NCBI GenBank assembly: GCA_003868215.1
Contig: QWDQ01000008.1
Location: 310,001-374,000 of the forward strand
Source: Pseudophaeomoniella oleicola
Lineage: Eukaryota; Ascomycota; Eurotiomycetes; Phaeomoniellales; Phaeomoniellaceae
Reading direction: 5' to 3'
DNA length: 64,000 bases
In this document: positions 12,365 through 24,077 of the stretch, one piece after another
Layout of the letters: each line of letters begins with the position of its first letter
How positions within the stretch are numbered: the first letter of the stretch is position 1
Program-made: the position numbers and the translations under genes
Notes under the pieces: model-generated
Told to the model about the DNA's origin: nothing
Database searches by the model: none
Seen by the model: only the letters and a program-made list of their open reading frames with translations

Positions 12365-14017
12365 TCAAGCACTTACAGCCCTCACAAACCCCAACCTCTC
12401 ATATTCCGTCCAAAAATTCGTCCGAACGTCCCCGTCCCTGACAGTGGTGTTTACTCCACAGACCCCGACAAAGCCTCCGCGGGACCCGAGTTCGTCGTGG
12501 TATTTATACGCGACGTATTGCGTGTACTGGGTGAGGGGGCAGCTGGACCCGGGGCCGGAGTTGCAGTGGGGAAGAGGGTACACTGCGTCGTTGAGACGGA
12601 GGCGGATGTATTTTGCGGAAGAAGACGAGGTGTTGTTGTAAGAGGAAGAGGGGGAAGGATGTTGGGAAGGGCATTCGAGACGTTCGAATGTGATGGTGCC
12701 ACGCATGTTAACGAAGTGGGAAGCGATGTAGGTGCGTGATGAAGGAGCGTGGGTGGATGGGAGGGCAGGTTCGGAGTCGAAAACGCCGATTTGGGAGACG
12801 AGTTGGGAGATTTGGCCGTCGTTGAGGAAGGCCATGGTAAGCGGTTGGATGTTGGAGCTGCTGCTGGTGACGTTGTAGGCGGAGAGGAGGTCTGTGATGG
12901 AGATCAAGAACGGAAACATCATGTATTTCCCCGTGTCACTACCGGGTCCGTTACCGTAGTAATACCGGAGATCCTGGTGGTATTCGTAGTCCCGGAACTC
13001 TTCCTGCGTGAACACGGAGCAGAACGGTGACGGAGTGCCGGTGATGCTGGTCTCGAAACCGCAGAGATATTGCATCGTCGCCGTATCGGCCGCCGTGATG
13101 TTGAGGCTTCCGCTCGTGATGTACCGTTGCAGACGTCTGACGATGGGAGGCTCGTATATGGCATCCCAGATGTTGGTTTCGTTGATGCCGCTGGTGTCGT
13201 GGTAGTTGGGACAGAGGTCCGACGGAGCGAGCGAATTCCCCAAAGCCCCCACGCCACCCGTACTGTTTACGGCATATACGGTGCCGAGACCATGGCTACT
13301 GGCGTTCACGCCAAGATATGCTCGGAGGAAGTTCTGAGCAGTCTCGATCACGCGGGGGTAATCATTGGCGAAAACGTGAAAGGGTGCGCCCGGCGTGAAG
13401 AAGGAAGGGTATTTGGTCCGAAGGTCGATTGCGAGATCGTATGCTTCGCGGTAGCCGGTGATCGACTCCGAGGACATCTGGAGGGCCGGGTCCTGGACAA
13501 CGGGTTTCCAATCTTTCAGGAATGCCAGGGGTCCGGTAGCTGTGAATGTCGAATCCTGGATCTGTCGCGGGGGGGTTCAGTGGGAATGTTGAGCCGAAGC
13601 GAGCGAGCGAGCGAGTTCACGATGATATGACCGACTGACCTTTTCGTAAAGAGTGATCCATCCGGAATAAGCAGAAGGGTCAGGATATCGCGAACCATGG
13701 CGAAGGACGTATATGGCCTGGTCGACCGAACATCCTGACGGCGGAGCAGTGCCTAGATGATGAATATCCGGACCTGCTCGGGCGATAATTAAATCTTGAT
13801 CTAGTTTCCATGATGATAGGTATCCAGTCAAATACTAACCTGGGAACCACTGTCCGTTCCCTCCGAGCCATCTCAACGGATTAAATGGAGATCCCGAGTT
13901 ATCATCTCCGTACCAGTACTGCAAGGTAGCAAAGTCATTGAACGTCGAGATCCAATCAGATCGAACAGAAGAAATAAACAAGGTGGAAGATATGAAAGCG
14001 AAGGAAACGAGTCTCAT
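12365..14017 (-). CDS. Secreted histidine acid phosphatase (phytase-like), 3 exons
   Basis: Member of the histidine acid phosphatase (branch 2) family, which hydrolyses phosphomonoesters such as phytate outside the cell. Minus-strand exons are 14017-13840, 13773-13640 and 13561-12365, giving 502 aa; the introns are 66 and 78 bp. Residues 1-20 form a signal peptide (MRLVSFAFISSTLFISSVRS). The catalytic RHGSRYP motif is at 84-90 in exon 2, with His85 the expected phospho-acceptor. Several N-x-S/T sequons and paired Cys fit a secreted glycoprotein. The C-terminal proton-donor motif, usually HD, appears as N351-D352 (AFLNDGQI): the Asp is kept and the His is replaced. This may be a subfamily trait rather than a defect. 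The final exon is GC-rich. A TATA-like box lies 126 bp upstream of the ATG. The gene is divergent from the cytosine deaminase gene. Confidence 0.88.
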
Positions 14018-15075
14018 TTTGATATAGAAAAAGCAAAGATAGTACTCGGATCTAGAGAACGTGCGGCACTTCTTCCCATTCTTCTTCGCTGGGACCTCGA
14101 ACCGATGTGCCCTCTACATAATATAGTCTTCTATGATCCTTACCTTTTATATATCCTAACCATCTCAAGTTTCTCCTGATCACCCAAGTGCCGGTAGAAT
14201 GCAGAGTAACAACCTCAAGAAAATTGGAATCGGCTTCCGTTGAAGGGGCCCACGCCGAGGTCGTCTTAATTGTTCGCTTATCGGTAAACGAAGACCACGT
14301 GCTTTAGCGATAGGCAGGCCAATGAACAGATCCTGTCTGCCAATTTCCCGCTGTCTTTGAGATCCTCGTGCTTTTCAATATCGGAGTATAAGGGAAGGGG
14401 GAAGCGACGGGAAAACATGGGACAATTGGGAGGGTTCATCACTTTTGCACGTTCCGTTCTCTGTCGGACTGATGCGGCTGGTACAGCGCAACACGACATT
14501 CGCCGACTATGGGTCACCGGGCCCATCATGATCACCTAGATCACTTTCCAACTTCGATGAAGGATGATAGAAACAGATCTCAATGTCTCTGTGTCCAAGC
14601 ATGCAACGAGAGACAATCACCAGATCGTCCCGAGCGTGTCAGGGGAGATCCGAATGGCTCACACCGCACAAAGTCAGTCACTTTCCGGCCGGTAGTAGTA
14701 CAGTCGGTCGGTCCCCAAAATCCAAAGTTCCGGAACTGGCTCAGGCTTCGGCGGATCTTCTTTTCTGTTGGACGGTCTCCTTGGCATTACATCTCAAAAC
14801 AGGCAATCGATTGCCCGGAAGAGGAATGGATTACTCCCATCGGCCATCGCCGTACAAAACGGATTAACGCGCGGAGGGAGCAAGATCTTTTGATATAATG
14901 GCGAAAATATAATTGACTTGCCGGTGACAACATCGTCGTCGTCGACATCTTGGCTTCTTTTAGGTTGGAATTTCTCTTTTCTCTTCTCCCTCTCCCTCTC
15001 TCTCCAGTCATATATATATCTGCTGTCCTCATGAGGATCGGTGCATTGTGGGCCGATCAATCAGGCAATAAAAAC
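14018..15075. other. Divergent promoter region
   Basis: About 1.06 kb separates the phosphatase start (minus) from the cytosine deaminase start (plus). It holds a TATA-like box for the phosphatase and a CT-rich leader just before the deaminase ATG. No gene is seen. Confidence 0.5.
14143..14154 (-). promoter_or_regulatory. TATA-like box of the acid phosphatase gene
   Basis: On the minus strand the sequence reads ATATATAAAAGG, about 126 bp upstream of the phosphatase ATG. This is the position and composition expected of a TATA element in a regulated fungal gene. Confidence 0.5.
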
Positions 15076-15733
15076 ATGTCCGAACAAGATCCGGGCTTTC
15101 AAACTGCCTTGGAAGAAGCGAGAAAGGGTTCGGCAGAGGGAGGTGTACCCATCGGATCATGCCTCGTGGATAAGAATGGCAAGATCCTTGGTTACGGTCA
15201 TAACATGAGAGTGCAGAAGGAAAGTGCAACGTTACATGTACGTGCTGTACCTTAACTCACACTAGCTCGCGTGGCATCCTCTCTCTTCTCTTCTCTTCGA
15301 TATCATTATCACGCCGAAACCAAGCGGTCGGCCATATACAGGCTCCTCATACTAACCTCTCTGTAATTCTCAAAGGCCGAGATATCAACTCTAGAAAGCT
15401 CCGGTCGTCTCCCCGCAAAGGCCTATGAAGGAGCAACAATGTACACCACCCTTTCGCCGTGCGACATGTGCACCGGAGCCTGTGTCATGTACAAGGTGAA
15501 ACGGGTCGTTATTGGGGAAAACAAGACGTTCGTCGGGGGTGAAGAATACCTCAAGAAAAGGGGCATCGAGGTTGTTGTGATGGAGAATGAAGAGTGCAAG
15601 GCGTTGATGGCGAAGTTCATAAAGGAACATCCGGATATCTGGTATGGAGTTCCTCGGATTTTTCTCCATTCATACTTTGAAACACTTGCTAATCAGTCTG
15701 ATCTACAGGCATGAGGATATTGGTATCCCTTGA
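15076..15733 (+). CDS. fcy1: Cytosine deaminase FCY1, 3 exons
   Basis: Zinc-dependent cytosine deaminase that converts cytosine to uracil in pyrimidine salvage and also activates 5-fluorocytosine. Exons 15076-15237, 15376-15641 and 15709-15733 give 150 aa, close to yeast Fcy1 (158 aa). The zinc site is complete: the His-Ala-Glu element is rebuilt across the first junction (SATLH then AEISTLESSGRL), and the second element TTLSPCDMCTGA supplies two Cys ligands. The C-terminus ends WHEDIGIP, the conserved Fcy1 tail, and needs the tiny 25-nt third exon. I start at the ATG encoding MSEQDPGF because it follows an A-rich context (aaaacATG) and aligns with the family. An in-frame ATG lies 45 bp upstream (15031). 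The gene converges on HEM12 with only 124 bp between the stop codons. Confidence 0.93.
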
Positions 15734-15857
15734 TTAGAAATGGAGGGCATGGGACTTGTCTTTTGACACATTTGACACATTATATATATATTGAGCTTGT
15801 TTTTAAAGACATAACACCATTCTGCCATACTTTTTTGACCTTCTGGGATATGTACAT

Positions 15858-17099
15858 TTAGACACTGGTTGTAGTGCCAGTCGTACATCGGTGAATTTCC
15901 TCAAAAAAAAATCGTAAATCGTCCGGATTGACGAACGGCGTAATCCCGTGTCCGAGGTTGACGATCCATTTCTGCTGGCCACCGCCGAAACCTTTGACCA
16001 TCTCCTCCACGACAACCGTGATTGCCTCCCTGCCACCATAGAGGACGCCGGGATCTGCATTACCCTGGATGGTAACCCGACCCTTCGCGATGTTGACTGC
16101 CTCCGCTGGATCGTGGAGCCAGTCCAAACTAACCACGTCATAACCAGATTCGCAAAGCTCGTCAAGCGCGTACCACGCGCCTTTCGCGAATACGGTCATG
16201 GGTACGGGTTCTCGTCCAAGCTCCCGTAATCTGATGGGGAGATGCTTGGAGATGTATCGGAGATACGGTAATGCAATCACCTTGAACGATGCTGGTGACA
16301 ACTCTCCTGCCCATGAATCGAAGACCTGGATCATCTGTGCTCCAGCGACAACTTGCAGAGCTAAATATTCCACACAGATTTCTGAAATCTTTTGTAAAAT
16401 GTCCTGACTCTCCTTGGTGTATTTGTATACCCAGGTTTTGGCTTCCTTGAACATTTTTGTGCCACCACCTTCAACCATATAACACAACAGGGTCCACGGC
16501 GCTCCGCAGAAGCCGATCAACGGTACCCTCCCATCAAGCTTCTTTCTCGTAAGAGTTATTGCATCATATACGTACTTCAGCTCTTCCTGCACGTCCACGT
16601 GTCGAGCCATGATCTCCTTATACTGTTGATCGGAAGGCGATCTGAGCGGGTTGGGGAAACTGGGTCCCTTCTTATCCACCATTTCAACCTCCATACCCAA
16701 GGCCTGAGGAATGACGAGAATATCTGAAAAGATGATCGCGGCATCGATGAGACCGGAAAATCTTTCAATTGGTTGTAACGTCAGCGTTGAAGCGATTTCC
16801 GGAGAGCGACAGCATTCGAAGAAGTCCCGATTGCCTTTGGCTTCGTGGTATTCTGGGAGGTAACGGCCAGCTATGTTTTGTTAGATTAACGCAGAGGTCA
16901 CATCTCCTCTCGATCTTCGTACCTTGTCGCATCACCCATATTGGAGGTCTATCCACTTTCTCTCCTGTGTTTCCAAAGTCAATGCTGTCATGTGAAGTGG
17001 CATGGGGATTTCTCGCAGCTGACCTCTAGCTGCTCTGAGTAGCCTGTCATTTTTTAACGCCGGAAATGAGTGGAACGGGGCTGGTTGCACGTCTCCCAT
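15858..17099 (-). CDS. hem12: Uroporphyrinogen decarboxylase HEM12, 3 exons
   Basis: Cytosolic enzyme of haem synthesis that removes four carboxyl groups from uroporphyrinogen III to give coproporphyrinogen III. Minus-strand exons are 17099-17024, 16964-16923 and 16870-15858, giving 376 aa, normal for the family. The small middle exon is needed to rebuild the N-terminal signature: [20 protein letters not shown] then [13 protein letters not shown], which includes substrate-binding Arg residues. Further conserved blocks are [20 protein letters not shown] (including the catalytic Asp), [30 protein letters not shown] and a C-terminal [15 protein letters not shown]. Start is the first ATG ([18 protein letters not shown]), which fits family N-termini. 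Introns are 59 and 52 bp. Nothing is missing, and the gene looks fully functional. Confidence 0.95.
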
Positions 17100-17491
17100 G
17101 ATTCACAATCTATATGTATTGTCGGAGTTTATCTGAAGAAGCGTCTATAGAGCTGTCGAGTGAAACTTCGACGAAATATCTGGTGGGGCAGTCAAGGTAC
17201 GGAGTTTATCGACTTTCTCTAAAGCTATGAAATGTGGGGAAGAGAACTAAGCCTTAGCTATCGTTACCCCTAAGTCAGGCTGAAGAGTACCACGTATTGC
17301 AGACAGAAGACACCCGTGAATTACAAAATCACATGAAGTGGAAATTTAACACGTATACAAAATCCTGTCAGACTAGACAGGTTGAAAGGCTGGACTAAGC
17401 ACAGATGTGAGAGATGAAGAATTGCGAAGTCCCCGAATACTCTTCCTTGGTATGGATCCGCTAACAACAACGGCATGATGACGACTAGTCA
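17100..17491. other. Intergenic, no gene seen
   Basis: A stretch of 392 bp between the start of HEM12 and the end of TRM82, both on the minus strand. It should hold the HEM12 promoter and the TRM82 3' UTR. A GTACGGAGT element occurs near 17198. Confidence 0.5.
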
Positions 17492-19356
17492 TCACGATTC
17501 TGCCTTCCCAGGGACGACAGGAGCTTCGGCTGCTAATTCATCATCCTCATCTTCCTGCTCACTCTTCTTCCGATCCTCATAAGACCTCTTCCTCAGATTC
17601 TCTAGACCGTATAGAAACTCACCAAGTGGGGAATAGAGCTTCCTCTTCTCTTTCGGCGTACCCTTGGTGGTACTAGTAGAATCAAGCCCTTCCCATTTAG
17701 AGACATCTACCTCCCCCCGCTTGATATCATCGGCATCCAAAGCTTTGTTCATCGTGGTGACCAGGTGTGTTGACTCTTGCCATTTTATCAACGGTATCGG
17801 ATCATCTGCTACATCGTGGCCTTCCGGGTGCCTCTTCTTCGGCTGTGAGGTATATGTGAATGCCACAAAAGCAGGAGGTTGCGTTTCGGACTCTAGACGA
17901 GCACGGCGTACGCTTCCGGGAGCATGGATGGTATCGATCGACACAATGATGGAACGCTGATCTGGCAAGATTGCTAGATCAAGGGCATTTCCCGGCAATC
18001 GAAGGGTTGTGTGGTGCGAAAGAGATTTGTTGAATGTCTTCCTGTAGACAAAAATGGCCGGAATTCTGAGGTTCCTGTAAGCACTAGTAGAAATCCGAGG
18101 CAGAATTTACTTACCCTTCCATCGCGACAATAACAAAGCCTGAGTCTTGACTATGTGACGCTGCTTCATACTTCGCGGCAAAATATTGCATGGGCCAAAT
18201 CCCTGATACTGCCAGTTTCAGAGAACGAACATCCAGCGAGTCGCTCGCCCTGAGGTCTGGTCTTGCTATCAGCAGTTCTTCGACCTCATCTCCAGTTCCA
18301 AAAGCGTTGTATAGCAATTCACCAGTAGGCCACGAGAAACATTTGAGAGATGGCTCACCACTGCCAGCGACCAGTAAGTCTGGTTGCCATGGCAGAACAC
18401 ACAGTTTTGAGACGAAGTCCAAATGATTTAGACAGTATGTTTCAATGATATGAGCTTGGGGTATGCCACGAGAAACGCGAATATGCTCATCTCGATCAGA
18501 TGATAATATATAGCCTTTGGGGTTGCCGTCCGGTGATGGGAGGTCTACCGCAAGCACATCTGTCAACAGAGATACGTGCCCCAGTATCAACTGGTGCTCA
18601 AAGTCAGGCCCTGTCTTTGTTTTGGCTACAAGCTTTCGCATCTGTTGCTGGCGAAGGGCGTTCAGATTCCCTTGGGTATGTACTGTGAATTCGGAAGCAG
18701 ATGGCTTGAAAGGCGCTGATTTCGGCTGACTGGGCTTCTTCACCGGTCGGTCGGACGGATGAAGGGGAAGAGCATATACATCTCCAAACTTGTCTCCCAT
18801 CAATATTGTTTTCTCGTCTGGTGTTAGTACAAGCGCACAAGCGCGTTTGGGCATAACCCTGTCTCTCCGTCAGCCATTAGTGCAAGGCACGTCACCTATC
18901 GTAGGCTTACCGTTGAGTGAGACCCTTAAGCTCACCACTCTCCTGCAGTTCGAAAACTCGGAGACTCTTATCTTCCGCCGTGATAGCGAGTATGTATTTT
19001 CCATCCTTGGTGGAAATGAGATGAGAAACATTAGATGGTGTTGAGTTTGTGGACTTCATCGCTTGACTACGCTCCCCTTGTGCGCTCTCAGTCTTCTGTG
19101 ACTGCAATTCAAGAGAATTGTCTCGAGAGCTCTCTTCAGCGTCGACATCTCGTTTCTGCCTCTTAGCGGGGCGTTCCCCATTGGCTTCGATAGACGCACT
19201 GTCCTTAACAGGGTTGTCGTTATTGGGCCATATTGACAAGATGGAACCATCGTCAGGGTCCAAGGAGTAGATGTTGGGGCCCGCAGCTCCCAGTAGGACA
19301 TCGTTCAGCCTCCTCGAGACATAGCAAATCTTTTGGAAAGGGTGTTGATACGACAT
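17492..19356 (-). CDS. trm82: tRNA (guanine-N7)-methyltransferase subunit TRM82, 3 exons
   Basis: WD40 non-catalytic partner of Trm8; the two form the nuclear enzyme that makes m7G46 in tRNAs. Minus-strand exons are 19356-18911, 18858-18115 and 18074-17492, giving 590 aa. The second intron is only 40 bp but has clean GTAAGT and ACAG ends and keeps phase. WD-type blocks include DVLLGAAGPNIYSLDP, HLISTKDGKYILAITAEDKS, ILMGDKFGDVYALPL, LGHVSLLTDVLAV, YILSSDRDEHIRVSR and LVAGSGEPSLKCFSW. These follow the Trm82 pattern, including PQAHIIETYCLNH before the next blade. A charged insert (residues about 55-105) contains a KRQKR nuclear-localisation-like stretch. I start at the ATG encoding MSYQHPFQK. 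The C-terminal tail is acidic. Divergent from RPP0 across a 710 bp gap, which joins two translation-related genes. Confidence 0.9.
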
Positions 19357-20066
19357 AACAAACTCGGAAGTAGTCAATGCTAAGACGCTGCGCTGGGTGC
19401 AAGTTGACGACCTCCGTCTCCTGGGACCGGGGTGGCAATATCCTGTGGAAATTTACAGGAACGCCTTGGCAAGATGAATAAAAAATATAGAAATTCTGTA
19501 AAGAGTCAGTCAGTACATATCCAATTTCAATCAAAGATCACAATATTTTCGAACACAAGTTTCTTCAAATATTGACTGCTTCTGTCTAGGATGAGGACAG
19601 GGGGAAAAACCGACAGGTCCTTCGGAGATTTCTCGTCGAGGAATGAGCTTCCTTGAGGTAGCTCTAGGTTCAAGAAGGTAGTGACTTGCAGCGTTGACTT
19701 AGAACACACTGAGGAAAAAGAAATAATTACATACTTACAAGCGAATACTCATAAACACAATAGTTACAGGCCGACCAGGAACTTGAAATTTCCACAAGCA
19801 CTCACACTCGACTTGTCAACGATGTAATTACATATTAATATGTTCGGGTGTGGTGAAGGCTTATGATTGGCCCCACTCCGACTCGATGGCTGTTGCCAAG
19901 ACTTATTTTACGCTAAAACAATTTGAGTGTCGCACACTCAAAAGATATTGCAGTTGTCGCAGGCGATTTTTGACGTCGACATCATCAATCAACCTCAACT
20001 TCCACCACCTCAATCACATAGAATTCATTTGCCCTGAAAAATCCTTGCTCCATACTCTAAGAAGCA
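19357..20066. other. Divergent TRM82/RPP0 promoter region
   Basis: Gap of 710 bp between the two start codons. The 150 bp before the RPP0 ATG are rich in C, T and A, as usual for strongly expressed fungal genes. A CRE-like TGACGTCG lies at 19971-19978. No further gene is seen. Confidence 0.5.
19971..19978 (+). promoter_or_regulatory. CRE-like TGACGTCG element upstream of RPP0
   Basis: A TGACGTCG octamer, one base off the palindromic bZIP site TGACGTCA, lies 96 bp upstream of the RPP0 start codon. Function is inferred from sequence and position only. Confidence 0.3.
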
Positions 20067-21122
20067 ATGGGGGGCAAAACCGGCAACAAGGCAGGCTACT
20101 TCGACAAGCTCAAGGGCCTTCTGCAGGACTACAAGTCGATCTTCATCGTCACCGTCGACAATGTCAGCTCTCAACAAATGCACGAGATCCGTAAGGCTCT
20201 CCGTGAAGAGGCCGTTGTTCTGATGGGAAAGAACACCATGGTTCGTCGTGCCATCAAGGGTTTCATTGCCGAGTTCCCGGAATATGAACGACTTCTACCA
20301 CACGTTAAGGGTACGTTTGGTGCGGGTTACGGTGTTTCATTTCATCCAATTGACTCAATTCTCAGGTAACGTCGGTTTCATCTTCACCAATGGAGATCTC
20401 AAGGATATCCGTGAGAAGATTCTTTCGAACAAGGTCCGAGCTCCAGCTCGGGCTGGTGCCGTTGCGCCAGCCGACATTTACGTCCCAGCTGGTAACACTG
20501 GTATGGAACCCGGCAAGACCTCTTTCTTCCAGGCTCTCGGTGTCCCAACCAAGATCGCCCGTGGTACTATCGAAATTACCACCGACTTGAAGATCGTCGA
20601 GAAGGGTACTAAGGTCGGTGCCTCCGAGGCCACTCTCCTCAACATGTTGAACATCTCTCCTTTCTCCTACGGTATGAGCATTGCGCAAATCTACGAGGAG
20701 GGTAACTCTTTCAGCCCCGATGTTCTCGACATTGAGGAGGAACAATTGCTCAAGGCATTAAGCTCGGCTATCACCACCATAACTACCATTTCCCTCGCCA
20801 CCAACTACCCAACTCTGCCATCTGTCATGCACAGTTTGGTCAACGCCTACAAGAAGGCTATCTCTGTCGCTCTGGAGACAGAATACAGCTGGGAGGCAGT
20901 TGATCAGCTCAAGGATCGCATTGCTAACCCTGACGCATACGCCGCTGCCGCACCAGCTGCCGGTGCTGCTTCAAGCGATGCTGCCCCAGCTGCCGCTGCC
21001 AAGGAGGAGGAGAAGGAAGAGGAGAAGGAGGAGTCTGAAGATGAAGGTATTTTGAACTCGCCCCCGAAACAACTTACAGACTATGCTAACAAATCCCAGG
21101 TTTCGGTGGTCTTTTCGACTAA
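20067..21122 (+). CDS. rpp0: 60S acidic ribosomal protein P0, 3 exons
   Basis: Ribosomal stalk base protein uL10/P0, which anchors the P1/P2 dimers on the 60S subunit and takes part in recruiting translation factors. Exons 20067-20310, 20366-21046 and 21100-21122 give 315 aa, the usual size. The N-terminus ([19 protein letters not shown]), the RNA-binding core ([51 protein letters not shown]) and the Ala-rich hinge with acidic [11 protein letters not shown] are all present. The conserved terminal GFGGLFD is supplied by a 23-nt last exon. The second intron has a textbook fungal branch site (gctaac) and CCCAG acceptor. Codon use is biased to C-ending codons, in line with high expression. Complete and unremarkable. 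Confidence 0.97.
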
Positions 21123-22456
21123 ATGTAGAACACCTCCGCAATCTACGACTCTTCACGACGAATGCGCCCAAAATTCGAATGCAGATAGCGGTAGTTGAAC
21201 TAGAATGACACTGCAATATCAGCTATTGACCAGAATCTGTGACATACATTGGTGAACCGTCCAACAGAGTCTTACACCATACATTTCGTGAGTGGTAAGC
21301 AACCTTTTTCATCTTTGGCTTTTTCACGTCGCCCAATCTTGGAAGCGGTTGATGATCACTTTTTAACCCTGACTCTATACCCTGGAGATCAAAAAAATGC
21401 AACATACTCTAATTTTTTCCTGACGCTTCCTTGACGAAAAAGCCATTCCGTGTCTTTATTCTTGCGATCTTTAAGACCGTAACGATATCTCTATTCTGGT
21501 TATTGCAGCCAAACTGACTCGCGGCTTTGATTAGGTTGTAAAAGTGATTGCCTGTTACTTCGTCCATCGCACTACACCAGCAGCAGCCGCCTCTACTAGA
21601 CTTTTGGGACCATTGTGTGACCCCAGGTTACACGCCGTACCTCTCTCGTACCCCCTCGTAGACCCATTCTGCCTCCTTCAGCCCAAATCCAGTTCTGCGA
21701 CGACTCCCCATCTTCCCAAGTCCAAGCGTACGTGTCTCATACTTGCGACTGCCCTCTCAGCATCTCCCGACCCCTTGTCATACGGGTATGAATACCTTCG
21801 TATTCCCCCCTCTCCTGTGGACTACTTACTTGTATGCACACCTCCTTTTGATAGCTCCCGACGATCCTATTTTACCAATCAGTCACCTATCTCTATACCT
21901 ACTTACGTACGCTTTCCTGACAAGAACATACGCCATGCGATCCTATCCACCCGTCGCAAGAGCGCCAAAGGGTGATTTAGCCTAGCATGCAGAGAACGCT
22001 GAAATCAAATTTGGGAGCGCGAGCGAGCTAGCTTTTATCAATACAGGCGGGCGGGACATGGTGGATATATGGGAGTCGTGGTCTTGGGAAAGACTGCTGC
22101 TCTGTTGATATTGTACTGATTAAGTCGTGGTGGTTGGAAGTGGAAAGGCAGTAGTTACTGGTATTTCTCTTGCTACTACTGCTGCTACTGCTGCTATTGT
22201 TACTACTACTACTACTACATATCGCTGTCCCAACATCCTCTTACAGACCATAGAGTAAATAAGATAATGCAATTAATCATGTGTTGCCAAACAATATAGT
22301 GACAGTCCCGCTGGTAACTTTCAATTCAATAGCCCAGACGAATAATCAAATGCGTGCATCTAGGTGTCTGCCTACCTTCACGACATCTCGAAAGAGCTCG
22401 TGATGCGCTGGAGACCTAGACATCCAACCGTATACAAATGGCGTGCATGGGAAATG
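21123..22456. other. Convergent intergenic region
   Basis: About 1.3 kb between the 3' ends of RPP0 and the DUF1776 gene. It holds a CTA/CTG triplet repeat at about 22171-22218. A 143-codon open frame at 21544-21975 has no recognisable motif and begins with a non-ATG codon, so it is not called. Confidence 0.5.
22171..22218. repeat. CTA/CTG triplet microsatellite
   Basis: Run of CTACTACTGCTGCTACTGCTG type followed by six TAC units, in the intergenic space between two convergent genes. Confidence 0.8.
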
Positions 22457-24077
22457 TTAGACCTTCTCCCACACAGCGCTCTCGCTACCCGCACTTCCAG
22501 CCAGATCAGATTCGCCTATGGGTTCTTTACCTTTGCTCTTTTCGCTCTTTTCCACGTCGTCAGGTTTGTATCCCCAGCCATCCCTTCTGTACCGCCATCG
22601 GACGACGGCATCGACAAGAGACCTAGGATGCACATTCCTTGACATGAGATCATATACGTGAGCTCCACGACCTGCATACACAACGCCCCCTGGGCCTGTG
22701 TCGCACACAAGCGATGAAAGGTTTAGTAATGTCCAGATACCCCAGCTCTGCTCGGCCGTAGGCTTTAATGACCTCGCAGCATATAGAGTATCAAAAACAG
22801 CGTTGTGGAATGACCGGATTGGACTGCCTCGAACCGATGTGGCTTGACCAAAGGTTCGCCGAATCGCTTGAGCTCGTTGTGCTGAATGCCAATGCCAAGG
22901 CAATGCCTGCTGCGGAGCTCTTCCTCGAGCTGGGGATGCGGATTCTGAACGTGAGAGACTTTCGAGATTCCGAGCGTTCTGTGCTTTATTGAAAGCTGGA
23001 GTGGTACCAAGATCAACATTACCAAGCTTGAGCTCTGTGACCTGGATAGGCTGTGCTTGAGGTGACTGCAATAGTAGAATCTCCGAGCGAAGCGACCGAG
23101 TGAATGAAGACAATGCAGATGTAGCTGCAGCAGAGACAGCTTGCAGAGGCGGTGTCAAGGATGTGGGGATTGATGGATATGCAACAACAATGGAAGTAGG
23201 GTGAGCGAGATTGTTCAGGAGAGGAAGGAATTGCTGGATAACAAGCAGGGGGCTCAGCAGCCGTGTATTGACCGTATCGATCAGGTCGTGGGAAGGGAGA
23301 GAGAAAAGTGGAGCTTTAGCATAGTCTGTTGCCGGCAGAAGAACGATACCCGCCAGAGAGCACATGTATTGATGAGATGGCACACCGTTAGTGTGAGCAG
23401 TCTGAGGTTTTGTGAGGAGGTCATGAATCGGGGCCAGCGATGGGTGTATGTCTTTCTCTGTGTTCAGGACCGATGAAGTTAGGTCCATCCATAGTGGGCG
23501 CACATCCGGTCGGGCATCTGGTCCTTTCATCACAAGATCGTGTTCTCCTTGCGATGATACCGTCACATAGACGATATACCCTCGGCGATCGAGATCGAGG
23601 GCTAATGACCGAGCCAGCGGATCATGAACGGTCGAAGCTAGGACAACCACCTCTTTCTTTGCCCCATTTACGGTTCGCTTCGCGCGTCGCTTTCTGCGCT
23701 CATTCTTGCGCTTATGATGAATCAAGACGAACGTTGTGCCAGTGAAGGCAACGGCAACGGCGACAGCTGTCCGATGTTCGGAAATCCAGTCGGCGGTCTT
23801 CTGGATGAAAGACTTCGGAGGCGGCGGAGGTTCATATGCGAAGGAAGACGGTTTCACAGATGAAGAGAACGGTGAATCGAGCTTATCCGCCCAGTGCTTG
23901 ACTCCTGCTGCAGCTGAATCTACTTGTTTCTCGATGAAATCGGCAACCGCATTGCCATAACGGGCCACATCCTGGGGGATGGAGGCGAGCTGGGGATAAT
24001 CCAGTCAGTCGACAATGAGCTCGAGAGAAGGATGCACAACTTACCAGGTCCAGGAAATACTGATCATCACTAGTCAT
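22457..24077 (-). CDS. DUF1776 family protein, 2 exons
   Basis: Fungal DUF1776 protein, distantly related to short-chain dehydrogenases; biochemical role unknown. Minus-strand exons are 24077-24045 and 23989-22457, giving 521 aa. The short first exon encodes MTSDDQYFLDL and joins in phase to LASIPQDVARYGNAVADFI. A single hydrophobic segment (TAVAVAVAFTGTTFVLIHH, about residues 85-104) followed by a strongly basic run (KRKNERRKRRAKR) suggests a membrane anchor with the C-terminal domain on the cytosolic side. The remainder has a Rossmann-like pattern (EVVVLASTVHDPLARSLALD, then DRRGYIVYVTVSS and IVVAYPSIP), but the usual glycine-rich cofactor loop and YxxxK catalytic motif are not evident. Divergent from WSS1, with 601 bp between the two starts. 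Confidence 0.8.

Noticed and set aside
19354-19377. Upstream TTG start for TRM82
   Set aside because: It would add seven residues before MSYQHPFQ. The ATG at 19356 fits the family and eukaryotic initiation.
20362-20745. 127-codon frame antisense to RPP0
   Set aside because: A shadow of the highly biased codon use in RPP0.
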